From Pohlia nutans (taxonomy: Eukaryota > Streptophyta > Bryopsida > Bryales > Mniaceae), in the NCBI GenBank assembly GCA_022496805.1, contig CM040091.1, positions 16,048,336 through 16,112,335 on the forward strand: 64,000 nt of DNA, given 5' to 3'. The position numbers and the translations under genes are program-made. The notes under the pieces are model-generated. The model saw only the letters and a program-made list of their open reading frames with translations. It had not been told where the DNA came from and made no database searches. Shown one piece after another: positions 22,811 to 34,283 of this stretch (positions are counted from its first letter, which is position 1; every line of letters begins with the position of its first letter).

Positions 22811-23925
22811 CCGTCTGGTACTTGTATTTAAACTGTAAATCATAGGGCTGAAACAAAGCGAAAATTACACATTTTTGCTGACCTGCTCTCAACAACTCTT
22901 TCTACAGTACTGTTACTTACAGTATTGGACATTACTATTACACATCCCACAATAAAACATTGCATTGACAAAATTCATGCACTGCCTACAAAAATGAATT
23001 TAAAAAACTTCTTAGGGATGAGCATAGCACTCACCTCTTATACCAAAATATGCTCTTCACTGTGTCCCAACAATTGCTCTTGATGACCAAGTTGATCAAT
23101 CTGAAACATTGCAAGCACTACACTTATCAATTAACTGAGGTTGTATAGCGTTAGATGATACTGCTTTGGAACTATATCACCGTTAAAAATCCTCTTTCAA
23201 ATAAACACGATAACATACTTGCTATATGAGCATAACTCAACCATCAGCCATAGAATCAAGACAATCTCTCAATCTGTGAATGTACGATAATACATTCATT
23301 TAAAAAAATCTCCAATAGAAAGTAAGCACATTGATCATTCTAGCAATTTGTTCACAAAATTAACCACACTACTCACTCCAGCAAGAACACCTGAATTCGC
23401 ACGATTCCAGTTGCAAAAGGTGTAACTATTTCTACATCATTCACGATGCCTTTCGTGAAACTTGAATCACCAAAGCTAAAGTTTTTAAATCACAAATTCA
23501 AAGCAAGCAGTCTCACGTTTCATTTGTTACAGGAATTAATCAAACAAGCCACACCCTAAGCTGAAAACGGCCATGCACCACAACCCCGTGAATCAAAAAA
23601 GAGCTCTCAATCTGTGAATGTATTTTCTGTTTGAAATTGAGATATAAAATTCAAAATCATCCATTCACTCTCAAACGCTGAGGTCTGATTCGTTACCATC
23701 TTTAACTAGACAGATAACTAAACCCTAAACAAAAAAAAAATTCCACAGCATTCAAGAAGAGAGCAACAGTGTGAACTTACATAAAGAATACGGGCCCTCC
23801 ACCTTCAATTTCGCCCTTCCACCTGCAATTTCTGATCCGCTTTGAACCCTAAAATTGAAACTCCAGCTTCTAACCTAGCACCTACGGCAGTGGACTTTGC
23901 CTTGAAACTTACTTTAAACACAGAG
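22811..23925. other. AT-rich spacer, nothing recognised
   Basis: No open frame of note. There is no palindrome of the GGTCGA type in this part, which marks a gap between the two palindrome-bearing stretches. Confidence 0.45.
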
Positions 23926-24190
23926 AGAAACAAGAAATGAGAAAGAACAAATGAGGAGACAACAAGAGAAACAACGAGAGAAACAACGAGAGAAACAACG
24001 AGAGAAACAACGAGAGAAACAACGAGAGCAACAAAGAGAGAAACAAGAAGTGAGGAGAAACACACAGGCGAGGGGCGACGCGAGAAACAACGAGAGCAAT
24101 AAAGAGAGAAACAAGAAGTGAGGAGAAACACACAGGCGAGGGGCGACGCAAGAACACAGCAGCGGCGACAAAGGAGGAACGCGAAGAGAA
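23926..24190. repeat. Purine-rich tandem repeats (AGAGAAACAACG and a longer unit)
   Basis: At least six copies of a 12-bp unit (gagaaacaacga) run from about 23965 to 24030. A longer block (gaagtgaggagaaacacaca followed by ggcgaggggcgacgc) is repeated at about 24046 and 24115. The long hydrophobic frames on the opposite strand ([20 protein letters not shown]) are by-products of the repeat. Confidence 0.9.
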
Positions 24191-24228
24191 CAGAAAAAAA
24201 ATTTCAAACCCTAGCCTGATCGAGAGAG

Positions 24229-24332
24229 ATGAAGCACGGGCATGGGCATAGTGCACGGGCATGGGCATGGGCATATGGCACGGGCATGGGCACATGGCCG
24301 GGTATGGGCAGATGGCAGGGTATGGGCAGGGG
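24229..24332. repeat. GGGCAT-type hexamer repeat
   Basis: About a dozen imperfect copies of gggcat/ggtatg in tandem, running directly into a TA/TG microsatellite. Confidence 0.9.
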
Positions 24333-24334
24333 TA

Positions 24335-24397
<63 letters not shown>

Positions 24398-24470
24398 ATA
24401 TGTATATGTATATATGTATATATCTATGTATATATGTATATGTATATATATGTATACATACATACACTGA
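24333..24470. repeat. (TA)n/(TGTA)n microsatellite
   Basis: A TA run grading into tgtatatg variants. Confidence 0.95.
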
Positions 24471-25041
24471 GAAACAAAACTGAGTATTGATTTGAAACTT
24501 TTCCATTCAAACAACCATATCATGAGCATCAATGGGCAAAGTCCAAAAGTGAATTTGCAAAAGTTGTAGTGTGCGACATATAACACATTACTACCGAAGT
24601 TTGAAGAGAAACTCGATTGTGATTTGAAAGAAAATGAATTTCAAAGTTAGCCATGTCTAAAACTCGGTTTTGTGCGCTACAAGTTGGAAGTACTTTAAAT
24701 TTTTTGAATTTTCTCTCGTAGCTTCAATAAAACTTTTTGTGCCTTGGCATGTTGGTATACATCGTTTTAGACAGTTGTACGCAAAAATTGAAGTGAGTTG
24801 ACATCGATAGAATTTAAAATATCGACAATTTGACAAACATGCAAATGATGTTGGTTTCACGATATTTGAATTTTTTTTTGGATTTGAGAGTTTGGGACTG
24901 CATTGGCCATTGTATAGAGAGCATAGGTTGCAATATGACCATTGTTACATCTTAATTAATTCACTATTTGAAATAGTTGTTGAATTGGCCAATGCGTTCA
25001 ATTTATATATTGGAGCTATACGATGTAGTTTTTGGTTTACG

Positions 25042-25046
<5 letters not shown>
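24471..25046. other. AT-rich spacer, nothing recognised
   Basis: No credible frame and no repeat ends identified. Confidence 0.45.
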
Positions 25047-25088
<42 letters not shown>

Positions 25089-25175
25089 TATATATATAGA
25101 TATATATATATATAGATATATATATATATAGATATAGATATATATATATAGATATATATATACTATTATGTATAT
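25047..25175. repeat. (TA)n/(GATATA)n microsatellite
   Basis: A TA run interspersed with gata units. Confidence 0.95.
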
Positions 25176-25247
25176 ATATGCACAATATATAAAATATATG
25201 CCGTAAGTGCAGGGCAGGGTTGCCTGAAAATAATACCTGAAAAGAAT

Positions 25248-25310
25248 TGCTGAAAAATGGAGCAGTGGGAGAACAAGCGGGAGAACAAGCGGGAGAACAA
25301 GCGATAACAG
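25248..25310. repeat. GGGAGAACAAGC tandem triplet
   Basis: Three to four copies of a 12-bp unit (gggagaacaagc) run between about 25266 and 25302. Confidence 0.85.
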
Positions 25311-26379
25311 AAAGTGAGCCCCAAACCCTATCCGTGGGGGAGACGACCCCCACCGGGTTGCGAGCAGCGGCCAAAATTACGCGAAGCGAAAGAAACGACC
25401 CAGCAGGCAGTGGGCAGCAGGCAGCGCATCCCGGGCAGCGGGCAGTGGAGAATAAAAGTAAACGTGTGTTAAATACGTATAATTATGTATACATTTATAT
25501 ATGTACATGTATATATACATAAATATATATATAATTATAATTATAATTATACATATTTGTACATGTATATCATTTAGAAGTTGTAAAGAAGAGAGAGACA
25601 CGCAGAAACTAAATGAGAGAGACAAGCGCGGAGAAGGGCAAAAAAAATCGAGGCTAGAGACAAAACGAGGGAAATGAGCGGAAACGCAACCAAATATGAG
25701 ACCCTAGTTGTGAGAGAGACAACGTCCTCGGGCAGCAGGCCAGAAAATGGGACATTGGGGAGCAGGCAAAGTGGAGCAGCGTGCAACGAGGGTTGGTAGA
25801 AAATAATGTTTGACCAACTAGATTGTCCGACCCCTACTTTTCAAACTTTAATTGAAATTCTCCCTTTCTCTTCCCGCCACATCGTTCCCGCCTTATTCTC
25901 TATAAATGTTGAAGTGCGGCTGAAATATTCCTTTTCTCGTTTCTTTGCGTGCTCATGCTCCTCCGTTCGCATACTCCTCCGTTTGTGTGCTCATGCTCCT
26001 CCGGTCCTTGTACTTTCGCATGGCATTAAGGAGGAATTTTTTGTTCTTAAGCTTTGAGGAGACTGCGCGTAGTTGCAGGCTGAGGCTGTAGAATCGTGTC
26101 AAGAGGAGCTGTGTTTGCAACATATTCCGGTAAGAGATAACTACCTATCCAGAACTTCAAGTTCTAGGGTTAGCGCGTACGATTTAGATAGGGTTCATTT
26201 TCAGTTGCATCTCATACTGTTATGTTATAGAAAGTATTCGGACAGCACTTTCTTTCCCACCATTGTATTTTGCGTACCTTTCATTTGCAATCCACAGTTC
26301 AGTTGCTGTTGCTTCAATTCGAAATGCAGATTGTCCATGCCGTTGCTTTCCGATAATATCGCCGTAAATTCCGGGACAT
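25311..26379. other. Spacer upstream of the palindrome array
   Basis: Includes short GC-rich patches (gggcagcaggcagcg-type text near 25400-25440), a small (ATAATT)n stretch near 25520 and no supported gene. A frame at 25806-26057 is Ser/Arg-rich without a domain. Confidence 0.4.
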
Positions 26380-27230
26380 ATTAGCTTGACTCGACCTGAA
26401 TATGTTCCAAGGTCCTCGAGAACGGAACATCTTGCCCTAGTAAAATTAGCTCGACTCGACCTAATATGCACCAACGTTTCCGTCTTCTAGACTTGTACTT
26501 CATTGAGAATCACCTTCCAGTTTAGGTCGAATCGACCTGAAATGCACCAACGTTACCTTTATATATCCGGTACTGGAGCGAGACAGACCTTCCAGTTTAG
26601 GTCGAGTCGACCTGAAATGCACCAACGTTACCTTTATATATCCGGCACTGGAGCGAGATAGACCTTCCAGTTTAGGTCGACTCGACCTGAATTGCACCAA
26701 CGTTACCTTCGTAAAGCCGTGTACTGAAGCGAGACACACCCTCCAGTTCAGGTCGACTCGACCTGAATTGAACCAACGATACCTTCGTAAAGCCGTGTAC
26801 TGAAGCGAGACACACACTCCAGTTTAGGTCGACTCGACCTGAATTGCACCAACGTTACCTTTGTTAAGCCGTGTACTAGAGAGAGATACACCCTCCAGTT
26901 TAGGTCGACTCGACCTGAATTTCACCAACGTCACCTTCGTAAAGCTGTGTACTAGAGCGAGATACACCCTCCAGTTTAGGTCGACTCGACCTGAATTGCA
27001 GCCACGTTACATTCTAGAATCCGTGTACTGGATCTTTGATCAACCTTCCAGTTTAGATCGACACGACCTAAATTGCACCAACGTTTACTTCGCGAAGACG
27101 TGTATTGGAGATCTGATCTACCTTCTTGTTTAGGTCGACTCGACCTAAACTGCACCATCGTTGCCTCCTTAAACCCGTTAATGGGAGCTCTGATCCACCT
27201 TCTTGTTAGCTCGACTCAACCTAAATTATA
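26380..27230. repeat. Tandem array of 12 palindrome-bearing units, about 76-bp period
   Basis: Each unit holds the palindrome TTTAGGTCGACTCGACCTGAA followed by tgcaccaacgttaccttcgt-like spacer. Palindromes start near 26381, 26445, 26521, 26596, 26671, 26747, 26822, 26899, 26975, 27053, 27129 and 27208. The inner units are the most alike (centre C, GTCGACTCGAC). Outer ones are decayed, for example TTAGCTCGACTCGACCTAAT. The array ends about 550 bp before the start codon of the DUF7869-like gene. The regular spacing and preserved dyad suggest a protein-binding array, but that role is inferred. Confidence 0.92.
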
Positions 27231-27779
27231 CAAGTACTGGAGTACTCACCTGGACTCTTCTGGTCTATTCATTTCGGGTAGAGATGATCTGCATCGTCAC
27301 GTAATGAGGTAATACAGATTGAGGTCCATCGCATCTGCTGTATATGAAGCCCCGTCCTACTGTAAGCATTGTATATTGTTTTCCATGCCGTATGCTCTCC
27401 TTAATTTAGCTCGAGGCGAGCTGAATCGCGAGGCCGCTTACATTCCATTGCAGATGGTCTACATCATTCGAGACACTGCATTTCATTCCACATGGTTTAC
27501 ATAATTTAGGTCGATACGACCTAAACATCCTTGCCCGATGATCTTCTGTTGGCAACCTAACACTCTGAAAACTTACCATAGCGTTACGCTTGAGACTCCA
27601 GGATTATCCACACTATAATTTTCGAATGCCCCTTGTTCCATATGTACATCCTCCGATTTCCTCTTGTGATTTAGCTCCCACCGAGATAATCCTACGTATG
27701 GGAATCTCATTCCTTTGTACTATATTCTAACATTAGGGCATGCAATCGTTCAGGTATCCTCACTTCCTCTACTGCTGCC
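27231..27779 (+). promoter_or_regulatory. Presumed promoter/leader of the DUF7869-like gene
   Basis: Holds two more spaced palindromes, at about 27406 (TTTAGCTCGAGGCGAGCTGAA) and 27504 (TTTAGGTCGATACGACCTAAA). No gene. The start context of the following frame, gctgccATGG, is favourable. No confident TATA box is visible. Confidence 0.45.
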
Positions 27780-30615
27780 ATGGACCCTGCTCGGATGCTG
27801 ATTCATGGAGTCGACTCTTCCGACGATGAAGCTGAGGCCCAACACTCACTGGAAATCGAGGTTCCGGATTGTGAAGGCATTCCGCAACGTCAGTGGAATA
27901 CTAAGTGTGTAGCTTTGTTTAATGAGGACGGCTTGCATGTTGGGGACGGAACTTGTGACAGTGTCAGCTCAGACCTTGTCCTCGGTGCGGACGGACCACT
28001 TGGAGACACTCACGTTGCTGTTCACATAGTCCGCAGTCACTCCGAGGTTGACATCCCCTGCGAGTCGAGGTACTCGTTGCAGGCTTGGCCAATTCGGCTT
28101 GTCCATATCAATGGAGCAAGCCTCCATGATCATGAACTTCGCGACAACTACAACCGTCACCAAGCTAGTCTCACGCAGCCCTCCTCCGCTAGGTCGTCGA
28201 GATATACTAGTACAGTGAGGAATCCGCCCCGGGAGACTTCCATCAAATCGCAGCAACTCCTCACTCAAGACTCTATCAACTCCGTCTCCAGCAAAGTTTG
28301 TTGCAGCAAAAATTGCGTTCAACCCTTTCCGAGGGATAAGATTCGTGCCTTCCGCGAACGTATGTATCAAGGCACTTCTTTCCAGTTCAGATTCCACATG
28401 AAGATGGACATCCACAGGCAGATTCACCGTGATTCTGAAAACCGGAGGGTTGTGACTATCGAAGGTATTGATGTTTGCGTGCGAGCATGGATGCATATTG
28501 CAGGTGTCCCCGAAGCAACATTCTACCGTTATCAATCATATGCGGTGCAGGGGCGGCAAGCACATCCACATGGAAATTCGGGAATCCGGAAGCCTCGTAA
28601 TCACACCATTCAAGCCACCGCCACGCTGCGATGTTCTAGAGAAATCCGCGGACCACATGCCCCACTGCACGAGGACGCTTAAATCCGGGGAGAAGGTCGT
28701 TTCCATGATTCTGCCGGCAACCTTTCAGTGGAAAGACACCATTCCCGAACTGAATAGGGTGAATGCAGCGTTTGGGTTGAAGGATGTCTCGCCTTCAAAC
28801 TTGAGCAAGATCAGGACATCCACCTTCAGTGAGTTTGATGCAAAGAAACCAGGTGACAATTTCGCTCGGTGCGCAACGTGCGACAAATACCATTCTCTTA
28901 GGAGGGGATCAATAGCTGGATCCCAGCAAGCATTGCTGTGGGCTAAGAGGTTAGACAAGCATCTGGCTCTTGCGCGTGCGCACCGAGAGTTCTATTACGC
29001 CAACCGCACCCGATCTAGAGACTTCCCCCACGAGTGTCTCACGATCATGCATGACAAGATGGACCACGCAAAAACAGCTTCTCCGGTTTTCTCCCACAAG
29101 AGCAAAGAGATTGATGGCCTTGTGAAGTTGCCCGTTTCCGTTACTGGTATGCTTGCACATGGCCACGGCGATGTGCGCTATGCGCATTACGGCCTGGATC
29201 AATTCTCGCACGATTCCAATTACACTATCGGCTCAATGGCCAAGTTGCGGGATCTAGAGTTGCCTCCGAAGTTTGCATCTAGGGAATTGTTTGTGGGATC
29301 AAGGTCATCTCCATTGTTTGATGCTGTGCTTAAGGGGGCAGAGACTTGTGAACCATCGTTGCGTCCTACCGCTGGAACCTCTCCTCTAGCAACTCCTTTG
29401 CCGCCCGTTCTCCATGTGCATATGGACAATGCTACCGGGGACAACAAGAATAGATATGTTTTTTGTTTTTGGTCTCTCCTTAGTGCAAAAAAAATATTTC
29501 GTGAAATTTATGTTACTTTTATGCTGGTGGGTCATACCCACGACGACATCGATGCGTTGTTTGGAAGGTGGAGCATGTTGCTGCGGAAGGACAACTTTCC
29601 TACGATTCCTTTGCTCATGAAGTCCTTCATGGATGTGGAATCTATCCCCACTATCCCACACCTTGTCGAAGAAGTGCCCGATTTCAAAGGATTCATCGAA
29701 GGCAGTATTCTGGAAGGAGATGAAGCACTCGTAGGGCACACCAAGGCACAACAGTTCAAGTTCTACCTTGACTCCACTGGTTGTCCGGTGATGAAGTACA
29801 AGATTTTCTGCACGGATGTAGACTGGTTGCCCAAAGAAGGTGGAGGGATCAAATTGTGGAAGGAGGATTCCGAAGGTAGGAGTTTGTGGCCCCGCGGTGT
29901 GCCAATTCCTGTTGAGCAGCGTCCGATGAGGAACGTGGAAGACATCTTCAAAGGTATATCTGGATTTATCAAATACTGGGAGAATTTGTGCAATGAGGAC
30001 CTTACCGGGGAATTCAGAAGACGCTATGAGCACTTGATTCATTATTGGCGGGCTGTGAAAGTAGCGCTTCAAGAGCCTCCGCAACCGTCCAATGTTTTGA
30101 AAGATGGCTTCTGGCCCACATCTCGGGTTGAAGCGATTGTGGAGGATCAATACGCAGAGGACGGTGACATTCGGGAAGAGTTTGCAGAGGATGACATTTA
30201 CGTCGGGCAGATGCAAGGTCGTCCATTGCCATCATTCAGGGTGGGTCGAGACCTTTACAAAGGCTACTTCCTTGCAATCCGACCAGGAGATGGTGACACT
30301 CGGCCAGTTTGGATTGCGAGGGCGTTGTCTGATCCTAACTGTAACCCAGAAAGACCAAAATGTGTCCTCATTCAGTACTTTCGTCCAACATCAAGGGATC
30401 AAAATGTCCAGGACTACTACACTGGATGGGACACCTCGAGAGGTTTGCGTTGGAAGGTTGATGATACTGAACCTCCACTTTGGGAAGAAACAAATGCTTT
30501 GATGACAGCATGGAAGTCTAGGATTAAACGAGGTACTGTCGAGTGCATGATCAAAATTCCATCAGCTCAGATCGAAGTCATTAACCAAAGTTTGGCTTTG
30601 TATAATTCTACTTAA
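27780..30615 (+). pseudogene. DUF7869-like transposase-style protein, one frameshift
   Basis: The first frame starts at ATG 27780 and the second ends at TAA 30613-30615. Coding similarity passes from one to the other near 28626-28632 (from ...QATATLRC to DVLEKSADHMPH), so about 944 codons are split by a 1-nt shift. No intron signal explains the switch. The N-terminal part is acidic and Ser-rich. A Cys pair (CCSKNC) opens a conserved-looking block with RAFRERMYQGT and TFYRYQSYAVQG. A second small Cys motif (CATCDKYH) and HDKMDHAKT follow. The core reads LHVHMDNATGDNKNRYVF...VGHTHDDIDALFGRW, the hallmark of the family I believe is catalogued as DUF7869. It looks like a degenerate RNase H/DDE fold, but no activity is established that I know of. 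The palindrome array sits directly upstream. Confidence 0.75.
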
Positions 30616-31110
30616 GCCGCTGTTGATTGGAGGCGATGGAGAGTATGGCTTGCTTGCTACGTCTATGTGATAGTGTGTATTTGACTATTATTGTGATACT
30701 TTGCGCTTTGATGCAAGCGATATAGAGTCTATACTATAACTAGTTCATTAGACGTTGTAGATTTCTTTTGACTTATTTCTCATTTTATATTTGCGTGTAT
30801 CACTTTGAAGTTGAAGATTTCTATTTCAAAGACTAAGTGTTTTGATTTAGAAAAAAAAACGTATTGCAAGTGCAATATTTATATTTTATTAATATATTTA
30901 CTATTACATTGTACGTTTACTTCTTTGTATATTTGATCCGTTTTCCTTAAAAGATTAACTGTATGTGTTTGATTTTAAAAACAAGTATATATAAAAGGTT
31001 TAGTGGTTAAGACCACTGTTTTTTTGTTAGCGCGTTAAGCACTTGTCACAGTTTAGGGTACGGGGCTGGTTGGTTGTTACAAATTTCCTGCCTGCCGAGG
31101 CTCACTTAGC
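30616..31110. other. 3' flank of the DUF7869-like gene
   Basis: AT-rich, with several aataaa-like and tattta-type stretches that could serve as 3' UTR signals. No gene is supported. Confidence 0.45.
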
Positions 31111-31112
31111 AG

Positions 31113-31228
31113 CACCAAGTCATGCATATCTCAAATCTGCTCAAACGAATTCAACGGGAATCGAACCCGGACCACCTATATGAGATAAACACCCACTCAC
31201 AACCAACCATTGAGCTCATGACTTGGTG
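31113..31228 (-). mobile_element. tRNA-derived SINE-like unit between 12-bp inverted repeats
   Basis: On -, GAGCTCAATGGTTGG resembles an A box, and GGTTCGATTCCCG is a perfect B box about 50 bp downstream (about 31150-31215). Between them no tRNA cloverleaf closes properly. The block is bracketed by caccaagtcatg (31113-31124) and its complement catgacttggtg (31217-31228). It could be a decayed tRNA gene, a SINE head, or a foldback that captured a tRNA. Confidence 0.5.
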
Positions 31229-31784
31229 TCCAAGAGATGAGAAACCACTCCCTTATACATAAACATTATTTTTATTTAAAATGGTACTGTATTAGTGTCG
31301 AATCGACAGTTCTTATCATGACTCTCATTTTAATGGAAACTCCTTCTTTCAACTAGGACCGATCATTCTTTCGGTAACTCTCGTTTTAATGGAAATTCCA
31401 ACTTCCATAGGATATATGTACTTACTATCCACCTAAATTGACAACCCATTTAGATTCAATCCTCCCCCTTGAAAATGAGAGATATGATTTTGAGAGGTCC
31501 CAATTCTCTCATTTTAATGAATATTATGTTCAATACGGTTCTAGTGAGCTATTGAGATCTCGATTTAGAGCTTCTTGTTGGTAGCAAATGCCAATTATAC
31601 AGCCACATATCTACTATCCCCATGGACGTTTAGGGGTTAAAAGAAAGCACCGTGTGAATGAAACAATTGTAGCTTTCTTAATGGAATGATACAAACTGAA
31701 TAGCACTGTCATCGATCAACGAGTGGTTGATCAGGCCGGCAGCGCCCTGGAAACAAAAGTGAAACGAATGGCTACATCACGAAG
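31229..31784. other. AT-rich intergenic DNA
   Basis: Two similar phrases occur near 31320-31400 (tctcattttaatggaaactcc and ctcgttttaatggaaattcc), with further 'tctcattttaatgaa' text at 31496. A CGTTTAGGGGTTAAAA phrase at about 31626 matches the CCCCTAAA-ended repeat family. No gene. Confidence 0.45.
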
Positions 31785-34192
31785 TTAAGACCGAGGGACA
31801 AACATGGCTCGCAAGGTTTCGCGCATGCGTTTACCCGCGTCGAGATCCCAGCAATTGATGACGGCCAAGCGGAACCCGCCGACGGGCATGTTGTGGTGCT
31901 CGGGCGCGACGAGTTCGTCGAACGTGAGCTGGATGGACGACACCTCGGGCGCCGGCAGCAGGCGCGCCACGGCTTGGCGGTCGATCGACCATGCGTTCCC
32001 GTGCGGCGCGAACAACGCCACACTGTTCCCGTCGCGCTGCGGCTTGTAGTCGAAGCGCCACACGCCGCGTGCGTACAGCGTCGCCACGGCGTCGAGGAAG
32101 CCCGCGCCGTTCAAGTCCGGCCATTGCGCCGTCATGCGCAGGTGGCACTCGATGATGCGCCCGCCGATGGTCTCCACGTTGAAGCAGCCCGTGTATCCCT
32201 GCGCGCAGCGGCAGTCCTAGTACTCTCAAAAATTGCACCAGAGTTTTCTCCCTGGTGACACTTCCTTACAAAATTTGGGTGTAAAAATCAATCATCGTAG
32301 GCAGATGTTCTATGTAGAAATCAATTTAATGGAGCCAAATTGCATCTCTATGAATGTCTACATATGCCACCTACATATGCCACACCTGGTTACAATGTAG
32401 TATCGGGAACCTCCCGTGTATTATCTCCTGTAGAATGTAGCCAGGGGTACATTTGTCGAGGTGAGGTTCCCAATACTACATGTGTCCCAGGTCACCTTAA
32501 CGTTCACAGGGAACTTTGTCCAATTCACTAGGGAGTAAGCATTACTGCCAAACTGTTGTTTATAGCAAGTTTTTCAAGTGGTTGTACAATTTAGCAAGTG
32601 ATTACCAAGATTTCACCATCATCCTTGTAATATGGTAAAGGTTCCTTGTGATTCTTTCTGTCTCTAAATGGAATATATTGAGGATGTTGTTGTTGAGCTT
32701 TGAATTCTAGTACAATGAGCATTCAAGGGGAACACCAAAATCAATCAATGTTACTTATCTGTCCAGTGTCTTGTAATTTTTGTATTAGAGCTTCAACTAT
32801 TAACAAATTTTGTTCATGTATTGCTTAATTTCATCTTATTCTACTAATACATATGTCGCCATGCATTCAAATGCACTCTTTGGAGATTTTAGGTTGCCAT
32901 AGTATAACATGAATATAACCAAACTCAGACAAATGTAGCTAGCTAATTTAACGCAATAAAATCACAACAACACTGATGTTTAGAGATACTGTACATATCC
33001 ACATGTGTAGGTGTTATCTCAAAAACCAAGAAAGAAGCCTTGCCTGCAGGTGCTTGGTGATCCAGGCGGAGAGGTAGGATTCCAGCGCAGGCAGCGGCGC
33101 ATCGCCGGAGTGCACAATCCAGTAATCGAACGTGCCGGGCTCATGGCCGGGCACGCCCGTGGTGTGCTGCCACCAGCGCGGCGTGCCGTGCTCGACCTCA
33201 ACGTCAGTGGAGACGTGACGGCCTTTGAAGAGCGGCATCCAGAAGTGGCCGGGCTGTATGGCGTCGGCGTACTCGTGCTCGTCGGCCACCACCCGAATTT
33301 CCTGGCCCATGCCCAGGAGGTTGCAGATGGGCTTGGAGAACACTGGGTACTGCTCCGGCGTGGTCCCGTGCGGGCCGTATGCCAAACCCTGCGTGAGCCA
33401 GTGATCCTTTTTTCATTTAATGAAGGGATTCCCGTTGGCAATTTGAAACTTGAAAAATAGAAAGCAATTTTTGATGATTTACAATTTTATTACTACAAAC
33501 ACATAACTTTTTATAGAGTTCTTGGAGCCCTACAATGTAAGACCACCTAAAATTAACACTGTACCTAATTGCGACAAAATCTAAACACAATACCGTACGT
33601 GGAAGGCAGGGTCGGCAGAAGACAATTCCCCAAAAAATGCCAAAAAATAAAATAAATTTATTAAGTATTTTGTCGAAATCAACAAGAATAAAGTCAACAA
33701 AAAGCCGAAAAAAAAAAAAAAAAAAAAAAACAGTACACTCAACAAAAATAGTAGACAAAAAATAAAATAAAACGTTTAGACGCCAGTTTTTTTATGTTAT
33801 CTATTAATAGCCAATTTCTTAATAGTTACTTTTGCAAGTGCCGACCTCCACTGTTTCAACTTTTATTAATTATTCAAACATGAAAGTGCCGACCCTGCCG
33901 TCTTTCTAAAATATAAATCCAGATAGACTATAGATAACTTATCATTTGGTCAACATACAACAAGAACTCCATGACGTGCCTAGATTTGCATTTGAAAATG
34001 ATTGCATAGTCTAGATCTTGTAGCAATTAGGTACACTGTTGGCTTTAGGTGCTCCTACCATACATGCCAATGATCGATAAGGGAAGATCATGACGATGTA
34101 CTCTATTTTTTTTTAGCCCAATTTTCCTTATAGCAACATAGCAAGCCTATTTTTCAAATAGCACTTTGTTGGCGATACTGTATATGTATATG

Positions 34193-34283
<91 letters not shown>

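Noticed and set aside
23909..24586. 225-codon minus-strand frame and overlapping hydrophobic frames (VVSLVV..., IYIYIY...)
   Set aside because: They are translations of purine-rich tandem repeats and TA microsatellites, and no frame shows codon-like composition.
26380..27530. Array of regular palindromic repeats with ~55-bp spacers resembling a CRISPR array
   Set aside because: The spacers are themselves similar to each other, the genome is clearly a plant nuclear one, and no cas genes are present. It is a tandem repeat.
31831..32258. Alternative frames in the GC-rich exon (135 codons on -, 121 on +)
   Set aside because: They are shadows of high third-position GC. The frame ending in MFVPRS joins in phase with two other exons and has sensible composition.
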